Position numbers and translations under genes: made by a program | The notes under the pieces: generated by a model | Databases searched by the model: none | Seen by the model: the letters and a program-made list of their open reading frames with translations, nothing else | What the model was told of the DNA's origin: nothing | Origin: Lithospermum erythrorhizon | Lineage: Eukaryota; Streptophyta; Magnoliopsida; Boraginales; Boraginaceae | NCBI GenBank assembly: GCA_019722365.1 | Contig: JADFUC010000085.1 | Location: 1,426,001-1,490,000 of the forward strand | DNA length: 64,000 bases | Reading direction: 5' to 3' | Shown here: positions 48,864 to 61,289 of the stretch, piece after piece | How positions within the stretch are numbered: the first letter of the stretch is position 1 | How the letters are laid out: each line of letters starts with the position of its first letter

Positions 48864-51307
48864 TGGAGATGAGTTCCCCAGTCCAGCAGCACTTTTCTGG
48901 CCATTGGCTTAATGATGTCATTTTCAGCTTCATGCCTGTTATAATCTATGTAGTGCCTTATAAAACTGATTCCCTGAACTCGTGTTGTTGAGGTTCATCA
49001 TTACTTTTCCTTCTATGTGCCTCAAGTTATTTGATTATGTAATGGCATGTATCTGCTTTGGAGTGGACTTGAAGTTTTCTTTTCGTTGCTGCACTATGTC
49101 GAACAATTTACTTATTATGAAACTCTACTGGCTTTTATAGTTATGTTCGTGAGGAACAAATATTGCTGGTTGATGAGCTGATGTTGCCAGCTGATTTAGC
49201 ATGATGCTGTTTTTAGATTTGCTGTTATCTTATTCTTTTTGCTGCTGACAAGCTTCAGCTTCTGTGAAAACTAGCTGAGCGCATGGCGTGAGTGGTACGC
49301 ATAATCAGATTGCATGCTTTTGTAAGTTCTATTGGGTTTATTCAATCTATTAAATGGTGGTTTTAGATTTTCTTGATTCGAGTCGAGTATCATGCAATTC
49401 CAAATTCAGTGATGAAGGGCTTGCAGGACCTTGACTTTTCGGTCGATCATGGCATTCATGGTTATAGATAAACTCTCCAACTTAAACACATTACAAATTT
49501 TCTTATAGGTATTCACTTAAAGGGTATAGGTTTAATAATATTGCACTTCCCTTATGTTATTACAGTGGCAGTGGCTGCAAATTGATTGCCTAATCTAAGT
49601 AGATTGATTGCTGATATAACCCATTCTCATGAGCTCCTTGATCATGTTGCTGTCTTGTTGATGGGTTTGATTTGGTAGCTGTGCTGCAGTTGTATCGTTG
49701 TCGAGCACCTCTCCCCTCTCTCGTATACAGGGTTGGTGCATCGCAGGTCAGGTTCTAATAAATACCTGAAGAAGCTGTCCTCACCAAATTTCGCTTTCTT
49801 GATCACTGGTAGCCCTTAATCGGAATGTTGCCCTAAAGTCACCTGGGGGCTGAAAGAGGGTGCGTAGCAGATTGGAACCCTGCTTGGAGAATTGCCCAAA
49901 ACTAAATTGATCCGAACCTATTTGGCATACGAACTTGAAATTTAACTAGGTATCCAGGTTTGGCATTAAACTGATCCTACACTGGAGCCTGTTTTTTCAT
50001 AAAAAAAGGTCTATTAACTATTACTTTAAAAATTGGTGTATTTTGATTCTTGAAGTACATTCTGTAAAGAAAACACACTTCTCCACCTTGCAGTGTAAAT
50101 AATCTTGTTACGATATGACACATCTTGTTGGATCAATTTAGAAATAGCTTCCATGATAAGGTTGTGTATAATTCGATCCTTTTTAGGTTCTTCTGATCCA
50201 TTAGGACCTTTTTTTCATTTTTTTTAGATGATGTCATGACTCATGTGTTATTGGCATATGTTATATGATTGTGACAGTAACTTCGATACTCTTATTGAAC
50301 AAGTTGAAGTTCTATTCCTTTTAATTAAGTTTGACTTCTCTGTTGTGATTTTGACAATATAGCAATGAAAAACATAAACATGTTCCAATAAAGAGTAGAT
50401 GTTTAAAAGTCGGATATTAAATATTGAACTTTGAACAATAATACACAATAAAATACATTATCATGCCGATATGACCAATGCTGCTTTTAGCCTCAAACTT
50501 ATAATGCAATGACACAAATCTCCATTGCATTAAGGTCAAGCCAATTTTAATATATATAGTGAGAAGGAATATTTAGATTTGACTTTTAACTTAAGACTCC
50601 GTATAAAGTGATTTAATTAATAGCTAATGAGTCACACACTAACAAGTCAACGATTTCTTTTTTCTTTTATATTTGTTGATTGTCAACCTCTAGAAAAGTT
50701 AACAAAATTGTAGTTTATGCTTGTTCAACAATGGATAAGTTGACATTTGTTCATATACATCACATTTATTCATAACATTTGCATACGCAATCGTGTTTTT
50801 GTTCATCTTTAAATAAAAAAACCTATGAGTTAACCAATTCACCATATAATAATCATCATGGATGCCTAAGATCATAAGTGAGTGTGGTGTCTAATGCTTA
50901 CAATTTTGACATGTTAGTAATAAATGTATAATATAGTAATACACTATGGTATTAATTAATAAATGTATAACATAGTAATATACTATGGTATTAATTAATC
51001 TATTGAAAACTTTAAAGTATATAGATAAATGAATTGTTAAGTATTGTAGGATTTGTAGGAACATATCAGAATTGTTATCAGAGCGAGAGAGGATGATATT
51101 ATTTAGTTTATTTAATAAAACAAGATGAATGTAATATGAAACTTTAATTTATAGGAAAGCTAGCATGTATTCATAGAAAACAAATCATTTGAAATTAAAA
51201 TAAACAGTAACATGATCAATCTTAGGGCCCCTATTACAAAAACTATAACTCATAATTCAACAATCTTGAAAAACATATACAATAAATCAAACAAACATAA
51301 ATAATTG
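48864..51307. other. Intergenic region between SC35 and the ERF gene (convergent 3' ends)
   Basis: The first few hundred bases should be the SC35 3' untranslated region. No further coding region is supported. A 39-bp tandem duplication lies at 50918-50995. Confidence 0.4.
50918..50995. repeat. Tandem duplication of 39 bp
   Basis: TAATAAATGTATAATATAGT then AATACACTATGGTATTAAT is followed at once by TAATAAATGTATAACATAGT then AATATACTATGGTATTAAT, so the copies differ at only a few bases. Confidence 0.85.
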
Positions 51308-52348
51308 TCATAAATTTGGGATTGAATTAAGTGCATCCCAAATTATGTCCATGTCCAAAGATGGAATTCTACTCAATTGAACACCATCACTATAATTATC
51401 TACCAACTCTTCTTGGTTGATCTTCTTGTTTTCTATAATTTCTCCTCCAACTTTCCTCTTCTTGTTTTCATTCAGGATAGATAATGGGGAGTTTGTTGTT
51501 ACTGATTTTAGATCATAATTGTTTGACTTCTTTTCTTGTGATGATAAGGCTTTCAACTTTGATTCAAGAAGAGCTGCAATATTACTAGTAATTGCACTAT
51601 TAGCCATTATCAACTGATTCTTCATATCTGGAAAATTCAAATGTGCATAGTCTCCTCTCAGCATATATGCAGCTGTGTCATAAGATAAAGCAGCTTCTTC
51701 AGCTGTATCAAATGTCCCCAGCCATACTCTTGTCCGTTTTCGCGGTAGCCTGATCTCAGCTACCCATTTTCCCCAATGTCTTTGCCTGACTCCCCTGAAA
51801 ATCTTGCCTGGTGAAGTGAAAGAGGCCTTCTGGGAACAGCGTCGCCCCGACGATGAAAATCTCTTCATTGGTTGAGTTTGAGTAGCACTAAGCCAATAGT
51901 CACTTAACCCTTTATCAGAAGTAGTATGGTTTGCCAAATTTTGGTTGATTTTCAACCATTCTTGCGCTGGATTGGACTGACTTTGATACTCAAGTTGTTG
52001 GAATGGCAAAGAGAATGGCTCCCATTTCAAAGAATCTGAAGCCTTTTGTCCCATAATTGAAGATTCTTGAAAAAACAGGCCTAAGGGGGATTTGACAGAT
52101 GTGTTTGATAGAGAAAGAGGGCATTTTGGCTCTGGAAATTCAAGAAAGTTTATAGGAATATGATTAAAGTTTCCAAATGAATGCAATGAAAAATTGTCAT
52201 TCAAGTTAATCATCAAAGAAGCTTCATGATGATCTGATGAAGAATTACTACTCCAACTGGGAAGAAAACTTTCTGGTGAGGTTGAAGGAGATTTTGATTC
52301 TTTATGCATGAAGGCTAATGAAGTAGGAAACTGATGATTATGCTCCAT
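51308..52348 (-). CDS. AP2/ERF transcription factor, DREB A-6 type (ERF062-like)
   Basis: A single uninterrupted frame of 346 residues, as usual for ERF genes. The AP2 domain spans about 184-240: [37 protein letters not shown], then [18 protein letters not shown]. Valine in WVAEIR together with leucine after EIR is the pattern of the A-6 group (RAP2.4 and relatives). [14 protein letters not shown] and a following helix [11 protein letters not shown] point to the ERF062 subgroup, which is my best guess. The N-terminal 180 residues are rich in S, N and Q, and the C-terminus has acidic [15 protein letters not shown], which could be an activation motif. Targets and stress role are unknown. Lys204 stands where Asn is common. 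Confidence 0.9.
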   Translation of the reverse strand: MEHNHQFPTSLAFMHKESKSPSTSPESFLPSWSSNSSSDHHEASLMINLNDNFSLHSFGNFNHIPINFLEFPEPKCPLSLSNTSVKSPLGLFFQESSIMGQKASDSLKWEPFSLPFQQLEYQSQSNPAQEWLKINQNLANHTTSDKGLSDYWLSATQTQPMKRFSSSGRRCSQKASFTSPGKIFRGVRQRHWGKWVAEIRLPRKRTRVWLGTFDTAEEAALSYDTAAYMLRGDYAHLNFPDMKNQLIMANSAITSNIAALLESKLKALSSQEKKSNNYDLKSVTTNSPLSILNENKKRKVGGEIIENKKINQEELVDNYSDGVQLSRIPSLDMDIIWDALNSIPNL

Positions 52349-52426
52349 GGGAATATTAATTTTCCTTCTTTAAGAAAACAAGAAAAAGATAGAAGTGATA
52401 GATGCACTCAAGCACTTTGGAATTGC

Positions 52427-52434
52427 TATTTATA
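52427..52434 (-). promoter_or_regulatory. TATA box of the ERF gene
   Basis: TATAAATA on the minus strand lies 79 bases upstream of the ATG at 52348, within CATATAAATAGC. It would place the transcript start near 52400 and give a leader of about 50 bases. Confidence 0.6.
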
Positions 52435-52534
52435 TGAAACCTTCACAATTACATAAGTGACATGTCTTATTTTAAGCCTTAACTACTGTAAAATATTTGA
52501 AGGCAACTTTATGCTCATCAGATCTAATGGGTAA

Positions 52535-52865
52535 GAGCATGTGCATTATTTCTCCTAAAAATTATAATAGGGGATGAAAAAATTAAAAATGAATAAAATG
52601 TTACTTTTTTAACTCCTCTAAAATAATTTAAGCCTCTAAAAAATTTATACATACCTCAAATTTGTACCGCTCCCTATAATATTTTTTTCATATTTTACAT
52701 TTTCTTACATTAATGAAAATCTTGAAATACATGATTTTTATATTTTGGGTAAATAATGAGGAAGCTGTTAAAGTACCTATATAAAAAACTAATTCCTAAA
52801 ATAAAAAAAATAATGATTTTAAATATATTTTAGAAAAAAATTTAGGAAAAGTAATGTACATGCTC
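52535..52865. mobile_element. Tourist-like MITE (PIF/Harbinger type) with TAA target duplication
   Basis: The left end is GAGCATGTGCATTATTTCTC and the reverse complement of the right end is GAGCATGTACATTACTTTTC. TAA at 52532-52534 and 52866-52868 is the 3-bp duplication typical of PIF/Harbinger elements. It is 331 bp, AT-rich and non-coding, and lies about 100 bases beyond the ERF gene's TATA box. A longer decayed relative is at 40740-41475. Confidence 0.8.
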
Positions 52866-53744
52866 TAAGGGCTGAGTTGGTTAGATGGCAGGATAATTTA
52901 TTTTAATTAGAGAGGTAATAAGTTTAAATCCTCATGGTAAGTTTATGTTGGGTGAAGAAGGTAATTGAGGTTGCATTTTTTGTTGATGTGTTCGTATTTT
53001 ACCTTTTGTATTCGTTTATCTAAATGGAGGTGAAAAATATATCTCTATTAATGATTCAATCATTTACTATTGTGATTGAGAATCGACTTAATCATGACAT
53101 GCTAAAACATTTTGTTTACTCGATCATTAATCATTTGGAAGAAAGATATATTATTTACCATTGTTTTTTTGCTAAGAAAATACATAAAAGTTTAACCAAT
53201 GGTTGTCATATATGTAAAACAATAACAAATGGTTCTTGTTGTTAGACATTCATGCGAACCATTCTTATGTATGTCTTTCTGTTAAACCAATTAAATCATG
53301 ACAAATAATCAATTGTATAATACTTTTGCATAAATTATCTTCATTGGTTAACAAAATTGGATGAATATTCTTCCCTTAACAATGACCATAAAACATCCAC
53401 CAACTGATAGGATACTACCTAAATGAGGTGTTTTAAATTGGCAAGATTATAGCCCTGATTAGGAAAGAGTGAAAGACATTAGTAAAGGGTTTTGGGAGAG
53501 TGGTTGATTAGAAGTATGAGGAAATCATGGTTGTCTTTTCTAGAACATTAATTCTACTATAACCTAATTAAATACTCCCTAATACTCCGTATGACAAAGC
53601 CATTACTTAATGAGCATATAAATATTATTATTGTCATATTGGGGCCTTTTTACAAGACGTTTATACGTGTCCTTTGAGAGGTGCTTGGAGGCACCAAGGC
53701 ACTTTACCAACTCATTACTCAACAAAGAAATACTCCGTATAATA

Positions 53745-54003
53745 CTTCCTTTATTTCTAAAAAATGATCAAACTTTATTTTTTCAATTATAAAAAATTAT
53801 AAATATTTCGATCTTAATTGACAGACTCAATTTTAATTTGATCAAATTAATCATGTTAATTACAAAGTAAATTAATTAAAATACTATAATTTGCTACTGT
53901 TTCTTCAAATATTACATAACATATTAAAAAATAATTAAATTCAAAATTTAAAAATAAACTTAACAAAATTTAAAATTTGGCTATCTTTTAAGAATGGAGG
54001 GAG
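53745..54003. mobile_element. Stowaway-like MITE
   Basis: The left end CTTCCTTTATTTCTAAAAAA and the reverse complement of the right end CTCCCTCCATTCTTAAAAGA match, with TGATCAAA and TAGCCAAA following. TA lies at 53743-53744 and 54004-54005. The element is 259 bp and non-coding. Confidence 0.75.
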
Positions 54004-54005
54004 TA

Positions 54006-55817
54006 CTAGTATACTTCGCCCATAAGTTATTTAATACCTATCTTCTTCTTTGTAGCTATTTTATTACATCAAATTTAAGTTCAAACATCAAAGTTAAAAG
54101 GATTAACGAATAAGAATTTTATGTATGTTGTTCCACAACGTTTTTAGTTAACCATATACCCTAAAATTTGTTTCAATATTTACATGTTAAAATCATATGT
54201 TTCATTTTAAGAATTCATTTTTCTAGGACGTAGAGATTGGTTAATGTTACGTTACAAGATCAAATTTGATATGAATTAACTATCTCTTATCAGTATATAT
54301 GAAAAAATGAAATATATAACATATGCTTCAACATAATTAAAATTTTTAAATAGTGCAACAGTAAGACACAAACAAGCTTTAAACATCGTAAAGTGATTAT
54401 TGCAATATATACATTATAAAAATATGGGAGCTAAACCACTAGGGTTAGTCTAGTGGCCACGGAATATTACTCATATGATAAGGTCCCAAAATCAAGTTCG
54501 TGACAATTATCGGATTTTAAAAAAAAATAAAAAGATATGGGAGCTAGTGTTGAGCATAAAATTAAACACCAAGTACGACGTATTTGTTAAGTATATATAC
54601 TTTTTGAAATATTAAATTGAGCGACTATGACATGAAGTATATATTATAAATCTTACCACACAATTTTATGGTAAATATACAACAGACGTAGAGAAGCAAC
54701 AAACTATAACACGAACATAATATAATATATAATCTTATCTTGTTCTTATATAACTATTAATTAACTAAATTGTTCTTCACCAGACACCAACCTCTCATGA
54801 ACAACATCATGACTTCCACCTCTTGGCTCGTATTACTTGGGTTACTAAGCTTGCTTATTTAAATAATTAAGTTAATTATCTATTATATTCAGTGGCGGGT
54901 CTTGAAAAAGACATAAAGACAATCAAACATAGGCGGAGTTACAAATTTTGATTTTTTAATAGCGGTATTATTATCCTCACGATTTTAATATATTTTTTCA
55001 TTTTAATATTTTAAAAAAAAAATATTGTGTAATATTTAATTGTACACAATTTTTGTTTCTTTCATTATTTGTCAATTACACCGATTAGAAAGTCTATCTT
55101 AGATCCGCCTAAAATATTAACCAATTGTACTGAAGATTTGTCATATTGTTAGGGGGGGCATTCAATATAAATTTTGTGTGTGTGAAAAATACTATAATGG
55201 AATAGTATAAATTGATTTTTTTTTAAGTTGAGAAGCGTTATTGTCCCTTATTAATTTTTCTTAATCTCTTTTAAACTTCATAACTAATTATATTGTATTT
55301 CGTTAATCATTAGTTTACCAACTAATACGAGTAACATAAAACTATGTTATCTACCACTGCATAATTTTAAATCTCATCGTCATTAGCATTGATTAGTACT
55401 ATCACATACGTTTGATTACATAAACAATTGCAGTTTAAGAAAATAGTAGTGGCTCCAATGCATATATGTTTTGTGAGTTAGTACTGTTATAAAAGTCACC
55501 GGCTGACAAATGAAACTAAGCCACGTGTCGAAAAGTTTGTGAGCAATTGTTGGAATCTGGATGGCCACTAATAATTTGGCCATGCCTTGTTTCTCTATGT
55601 AAAGTTAACAAAGGTACTATTAAGAAAATAGAGAGTCAAGCAAGCAACAAGTGTCCGAGCTTGACTCCCTTAAATTAAGTAACTTGGCAATTTATATGTT
55701 CGTCTACTTACAAGCTCGACCTATTATTGGATAATTATTATAGCCAAGCATAATTTGTCGCTCGTATAACAAGTTTAGGGATGTGTAGGTTATTATGATA
55801 TCATATTTTATTTAGAT
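54006..55817. other. AT-rich intergenic stretch without recognisable genes
   Basis: Only low-complexity AT-rich sequence and short open frames are present. No repeat with readable ends was found. Confidence 0.4.
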
Positions 55818-55839
55818 GACTTAAATACTCAATTGATAT

Positions 55840-55895
<56 letters not shown>

Positions 55896-55917
55896 ATATA
55901 TCAATTGGTATTTAAAC
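55818..55917. repeat. Palindrome with an (AT)n centre
   Basis: About 24 AT repeats (55844-55890) are flanked by inverted arms: GACTTAAATACTCAATTGAT plus ATACAAAT on the left, and ATTTGTATATATCAATTGG plus TATTTAAACTT on the right. The arms are nearly perfect complements, so the segment could extrude as a cruciform. It may be a very small MITE grown by AT expansion. Confidence 0.8.
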
Positions 55918-56635
55918 TTTATAACCTCATGAGTCTAAACTATTATGAAGAACTCATCTAAAACGATGGACCGTCGTCATGCTGACTACAGAAACACTGT
56001 CTTGTATATTTCGAATTAAATCATGAGAAATGTCAAGCTTGTTGATGGGGACTTGAGCTTAAATTAAACGACTTGATATGAGATTAGAACAACTTTGCGT
56101 GACTCGAGCCTTGGCGTAAGAAGTATGATCTTTCATGCTTATATTTCAGCCTCTTTCTGGGTTGGTATGCACGAGGGGCTTGAAGAGAACTCATCTAAGA
56201 CTACATACAATGGTTGGATTTAATACTCAAAAGTAAAGTTTAATGCATTCAATGGTGAGGTTTAATACTTGAGTTGAAATATGTGGCAAACAATGGGTTG
56301 AAAATTTTCAACCGGTTAAAAACTTAAAAAGTGGGGGTATGGTGGCATTGTTTTTATGAAAAGAGATAATAGAGATAAGATGGTGGATATGTGTGTTCAA
56401 TTGTGATTGGTTGGGGGAATTTTCAATTATCTAAATAATTGAGATATAATTATCAAATAAAAATTAATTTTAAAAAAATTATACCAAAATTCATTAAAAA
56501 AATTACTCTATAAATAGAGTCAAAGTTTAGTTCATTTGGATATAGAAAAAAAAAAGCACACATTTTCAATAACAAGCTATTTTATCCTCCAAACCACTCT
56601 AGTTTATTTTTTTTTCAATTATTTTTCATTGTGTA

Positions 56636-57763
56636 ATGGATCCAAACAATTATTCATTTAACAATCAAGGTTAAAATTACGTTAAACAATAGAAATACCG
56701 GCCGGCGTATTACCGAAATTCATCCAAATTTTGGGTTTGTACTAATTTTTGGTATGCGCTTCAAGTATGCCAAATTATCCTGACACGGATCAATGATGCA
56801 TTATAGCCCAGCCTTCATCCCAAACACCCGTTATCTAATACTCATTTTCCAAGCGAAATACAAATGTTCAAAATATTGAAATTCCTAAATTTTCAATTCA
56901 AATGTGCCTTGGAAATATGAGTGGTGCTAATACTGACACTCCACAAACTGATGAGGAAATTCGATCTACTAAAAAAAATTCGAAATGGACCATTGAACAA
57001 AATCTAGTGCTTCTTAGTGGATGAATTAAGTATGGAACTGATAGTGTAATTGGAAGAAACCAGAAAGGAGATACATTTTGGGAAAAAATTGCTGAATATT
57101 GCAATACATATTGCTCATTTGATTCTCCAAGGGATCATGTTGCATGTAAAAATCACTATAACTACATTAACCTCAAACTGGGTAGATGGAAAGGAAAATA
57201 TGATGCTGCTAAGCGTATGAAACAAAGTAGGCGGTCAGAGAACGATGTATTGAAAAGAGCTCATGATATATATGCAGAGAATGAAAATGGTAGTTTTCAA
57301 TTTACTAGAAGAATGAGATAAGGTTCGTGATCAACCACGATATATGTCTCAACTTGGTGGAAATAATGGAGTCTGTGAGTAGTAGATTCACGAGGGGTCA
57401 TGAGGAGACTCAAATTCTATTGGTTCCATTTCTCGCCTTGATAAATGAATTAAGTAAAAAAAAATGGACAAGTTAAAATCAAGGGGCCAAGCTTTAAATG
57501 TTGTTCATGAGGTGGGATTAGCGCAAAACATTTCAAGGAACAAGAATTTAAAAAGATTAGACAATATAGTTTTAATGACGGGAGGTACCAAAAGCGCAAG
57601 AAATAACAAAAGCCCAAGAGGAGGCATCAAGAATTAAGTTGGAAGCAGTTCATACGAAAAAAATGAAAATATTTATGAAGTTAAGTGCCAAGGAACATTT
57701 GGATGACTATAACAAGTAACTCCTAAAAATGTTGAAGATAGAATTATTAAGTTGTTAAATTAA
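56636..57763 (+). pseudogene. PIF/Harbinger ORF1 (Myb/SANT-like) relic
   Basis: The start MDPNNYSFNNQG is typical of these proteins, but a stop follows at once. A readable stretch at 56918-57330 gives TPQTDEEIRSTKKNSKWTIE, then QNLVLLSG, then stop TGA (57022-57024) where the family has TGG (Trp), then IKYGTDSVIGRNQKGDTFWE, KIAEYCNTYCSFDSPRDHVA and NHYNYINLKLGRWKGKYDAA. The C-terminal KMKIFMKLSAKEHLDDYNK near 57655-57716 is the conserved tail, also broken by a stop. In live elements ORF1 binds DNA and helps the transposase enter the nucleus. Database entries for such genes are often mislabelled glutathione S-transferase T3-like. Confidence 0.85.
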
Positions 57764-57849
57764 TTATGTTTGATCTAGTATTGTTGTATTAGAATAATTA
57801 ACGTTGAAGTTGTTATGTTTTATGTAGGATCAATGTATTTGTTATGTAT

Positions 57850-57912
57850 CCGTTATTTATCTATCCATTAATATGTCCGTTATTTATCTATCCGTTAATA
57901 TGTCCGTTAAGT
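57850..57912. repeat. Short tandem repeat of about 28 bp
   Basis: TCCGTTATTTATCTATCC(A/G)TTAATATG is repeated about two and a half times just downstream of the ORF1 relic. Confidence 0.6.
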
Positions 57913-57989
57913 ATGAATTAAATAATAACCAGCGGCGTACCCGTCAAAAGATTCTCATATTAAATAATGGCCGGGCGCGTGTAGTAATA

Positions 57990-59800
57990 GTATTTATAGC
58001 AGGCGAATCTTTAGAGGTCGCCTTTGCAATTTAAAATCGTTAGTAATCTACATCCAAAGTCGCGTGTACCTAGCGGGGAAAGCTAACAAAATATACTACC
58101 AATCTTTATACAACAATATCCCCAAAATGCAAGGCAATATTTACCTCTCGACACTTAAAATATATATGTATAAAGTGATCAAAATATACAATACGCCCCG
58201 TCAAAATACTACAAATAGAGAATTACAACAAGAAGGCTGCTTGAGGATGTCGCCACCGAGCTGGCCTCTGATTATACTCGGTTCCTCGTTGCAAAGATGG
58301 TCTTACTTGAGCGTCTCGCCCAGCCTAAGTGCAGGGGTCACGAGAATAAAGGGTTATTTGAAAAGGCTGACGGAATATTATATAACGAACCATAGCCCAA
58401 TCACGCATATGCGAGAATAATTCAATAATATCCGATGCGTAATCATATCAAAATAATCTAACGAAATAAACTATCACGGTCAAGAGCGTCCGATTATGTC
58501 GCCACAAGTAACAATAACTTTAATCGACCCAACCACATTGAAGTGCACTCCTCTAATAGAGAAAACAACGTCCTTCGTTGTTTACTCAGCCAACGAGAAT
58601 AAAATAATATAAAATCCGGTTTACGGATTCTTTACTCGACAAGCGGGGAAAAGCTTAATGGCTTCAGCGCGTAAGGAAAGTGCAAGTAGCAGGAATAGAG
58701 TTCGGCAGCAAATCCATGAACAATCGTCACGTCGTCGGATATACCCAAGCTGAAATATCACAAGCGGTCATGTCGCGGTTTAATAAATAACAACACTTTC
58801 AGCGTCGCGAGTCACCGATATCAAATGTCACGTATCACCGTACCTGCTTCGTTTAATAAAAATTATCACGACTTACATATACGATATATTTGAAATTTTA
58901 TGTGACATGATATAAATACTCACCTCAAACCAAAAACCAAATATCAACTTACTACACTAATAACTACTCGAACCACCTACTCCATATCACTATCTAAAGA
59001 ATATAAATAATGACAATCACATTTAGGCAATTTCTTTATTTTGGTACAAGATGATTAATAATTCTAAATAAATTACTAATTTCGATTATTTAACAAAACT
59101 TCAATCTTTAATATAATAGTATTTTCTCATATTTATAAATTTAGTTTTTATCGAAAATGAACTAAATTCAAAAATTCCAAAAATAATTATAATAAACTGA
59201 AAATTTACTAAATAATATATTAAAACATGAAATTTATTTTTATAATTGAAAATTACAATTTATTTTGGTTTTAATAAAATAATATTCAAAATTCGAAATA
59301 TGTACTTATATATTCAAAAATTAGTTTTATAAATTATATTTATACTCAAACTATCAAGATAGTTTATCAAAATCAAAATTTTATTGGTTTATAATTAAAT
59401 TCAAATTATTTCCCATTTAAAATAAAAAATCCGAAATAAATGAACATCCAGAATCTACTTAATATTTTAACTTAATATTTATGGACGAAAACTAAATTTA
59501 ATATAACACAATTATTAACTAAACATAAACTAAAATTTAAAAGAGAGCTAGATAAAGTTTGTACCTTTATTGATTTTGTGAAAAGTAAAATAAGTAGAAT
59601 TGCTAAATTACTTAAGATGGAAGATTGAGGAAAAGTTTTGAATGGAAATTGGTGAGAAATGTGAAGGGACAAATTTGGGGGAGGGGAGGAGAGTGATAAT
59701 GAGAATGAGAAATGGATGACTATTAGTAGTTGATAGTTAATAGTTAATGGATTGGACTTCATTTTATTTTTAAATGGGCCAAAGTCCACTTACTTACTTA
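57990..59800 (-). repeat. Unidentified insertion, possibly an LTR in minus orientation
   Basis: This stretch separates the two halves of the Harbinger element and has a different, less AT-rich texture at 58050-58860. Read on the minus strand it begins with pyrimidine-rich leader-like sequence (CTCCCCTCCCCCAAATTTGT, CCCTTCACATTTCTCACC) near 59700. It continues with GAACTCTATTCCTGCTACTT and CGTTGGCTGAGTAAACAACG. No coding domain was recognised. An LTR origin is a guess from texture, and no termini were found. Confidence 0.35.
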
Positions 59801-59816
59801 ATTGAACTGTTTCATT

Positions 59817-59998
59817 ATTATTCACTTATCATATCTTCTTTTAAGATAATTGGTCAGACATTCAATGTGAAATAATGGCCGGATACCCTATGTGAAAGTA
59901 ATATTATTATTCACTAACCATATCTTCTATTGAGATAAGCCAGTCGAGGCAGCGTGAAATAATGGCCGGATACCCTCATGGCTCAAATGGCATCCAAA
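59817..59998. repeat. Tandem repeat of about 93 bp, two units
   Basis: Both units run TATTCACT(T/A)A(T/C)CATATCTTCT, then GAGATAA or AAGATAA, and end GTGAAATAATGGCCGGATAC then CCT. The AAATAATGGCCGG box also occurs at 57963, left of the insertion. Confidence 0.75.
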
Positions 59999-60157
59999 TA
60001 TTCGTCCTCTGCATTTATAAATGTCATAGCAGCTACGCCCGTTTAAATTATGGCGTCTAAATGTTAGTTAACGTATTAATAAATATTTTTCAATTCCCGA
60101 TATAAATCATTCTCAATTTGTTTTACGATGTAGAAACCTATTAAAAAAAAATCTCGA

Positions 60158-61289
60158 ATGGAGAAATTAATTATAAACCCTCTTAGAGAACGCCGCAAGA
60201 AAATATTAGAGGAAATACAAAGTTCAAACAACAAACAAAGAAGTAAAAGAAGATATGTTCATAGAGATCATATGGCACCAAACCAAAGGTTAATAGACGA
60301 TTATTTTTCAGATGATCCTACATACGATGAGACTATATTCCGGCGTAGATTTCGGATCTGGCCATTTTTACATTGTTGAGAACTTTCAAATAATAACTTG
60401 ACTTATTTCAAATAAAAGATTTGTCTTTTTTAAAAAAGGCGTCTCTTCATTAGCAAAAATGTATCACAACTATGTGTATGTTAGCTATGGTTTGTCGATT
60501 ACGTCACGATTGAGTGAATATATTAAAATAGGAGTGCAAAGCTACTAGAATGCTTACGTAGATTTTGTAAAGGATCATAAAATTGTATGGCCGGTTTATA
60601 AAGCGCTGGCTTGACCCTCACAGATACTCAAGTTAGTGAGATGCGGGGTTTTTCGACATGATCGGGAGTATTGATTGCATGCATTAGCCATGGAAAAATA
60701 GTCCCTCTTGCTTGGGAATGACAATTCGCTAGAGGAATAAAGGGAACAACGATAGTTATTCTTGAAGCGATTGCGTCGTGATTTATGGATTTGACGTCGT
60801 TTTTGGATGTCTAAGAGTACATAATGATACGATATATTGAACCCGGTCACCAATTTTTGATGGCGTTGAACGAGGAAACTCTCGAGTTAAGCACACACAA
60901 ATGGACATCGTCTGATATGACATACTATCTTGCCCCGGATGATATCTACCGCCATCACCTTGACATTTGTCGGTCAGAATTTAGACTTTTCGATTACCGA
61001 GAACAATTAAGTTGTCGCGAAATATCAATAGGCTTGTCGGAAGGACGTAGAAGCATTTGGAGTATTACAGACTCACTTTCAAATCATTCATGAATCAGCT
61101 CGAATGTGGGATATAGGTGATTTGGCTATCATCATAAGTACATGTATCATATTACATAATATGATTGTTGAGGATGAATGAGATACATATGCACAAAACA
61201 GGAACGATTATGATAAAATGTGGGATATAGGTAATTTGACTATCGTCGAGGACATGTATCATAGGTGGTTGACTACGAGGTTAAGCTAA
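60158..61289 (+). pseudogene. PIF/Harbinger transposase (HARBI1-like) relic
   Basis: The frame opens MEKLIINPLRERRKKILEEI, then KRRYVHRDHMAPNQRLIDDY and FRRRFRIWPFLHC before a stop. After a decayed stretch, GSIDCMH (first catalytic Asp) appears near 60670, followed by TAG in place of TGG and by PWKNSPSCLGM. TRSPIFD, TYYLAPDDIY and EAFGVLQTHFQIIHES (third acidic residue region) follow in shifted frames. ILHNMIVEDE is followed by a stop and then DTYAQNRNDYD; the relic ends RWLTTRLS. Several frameshifts and stops make it inactive. It is degenerate plant transposon sequence, not a cellular gene. Confidence 0.85.

Noticed and set aside
59472..59789. 105-codon minus frame with a hydrophobic stretch
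   Set aside because: It is pyrimidine-rich leader-like repeat DNA in the insertion at 57990-59800, and no family resemblance was seen.
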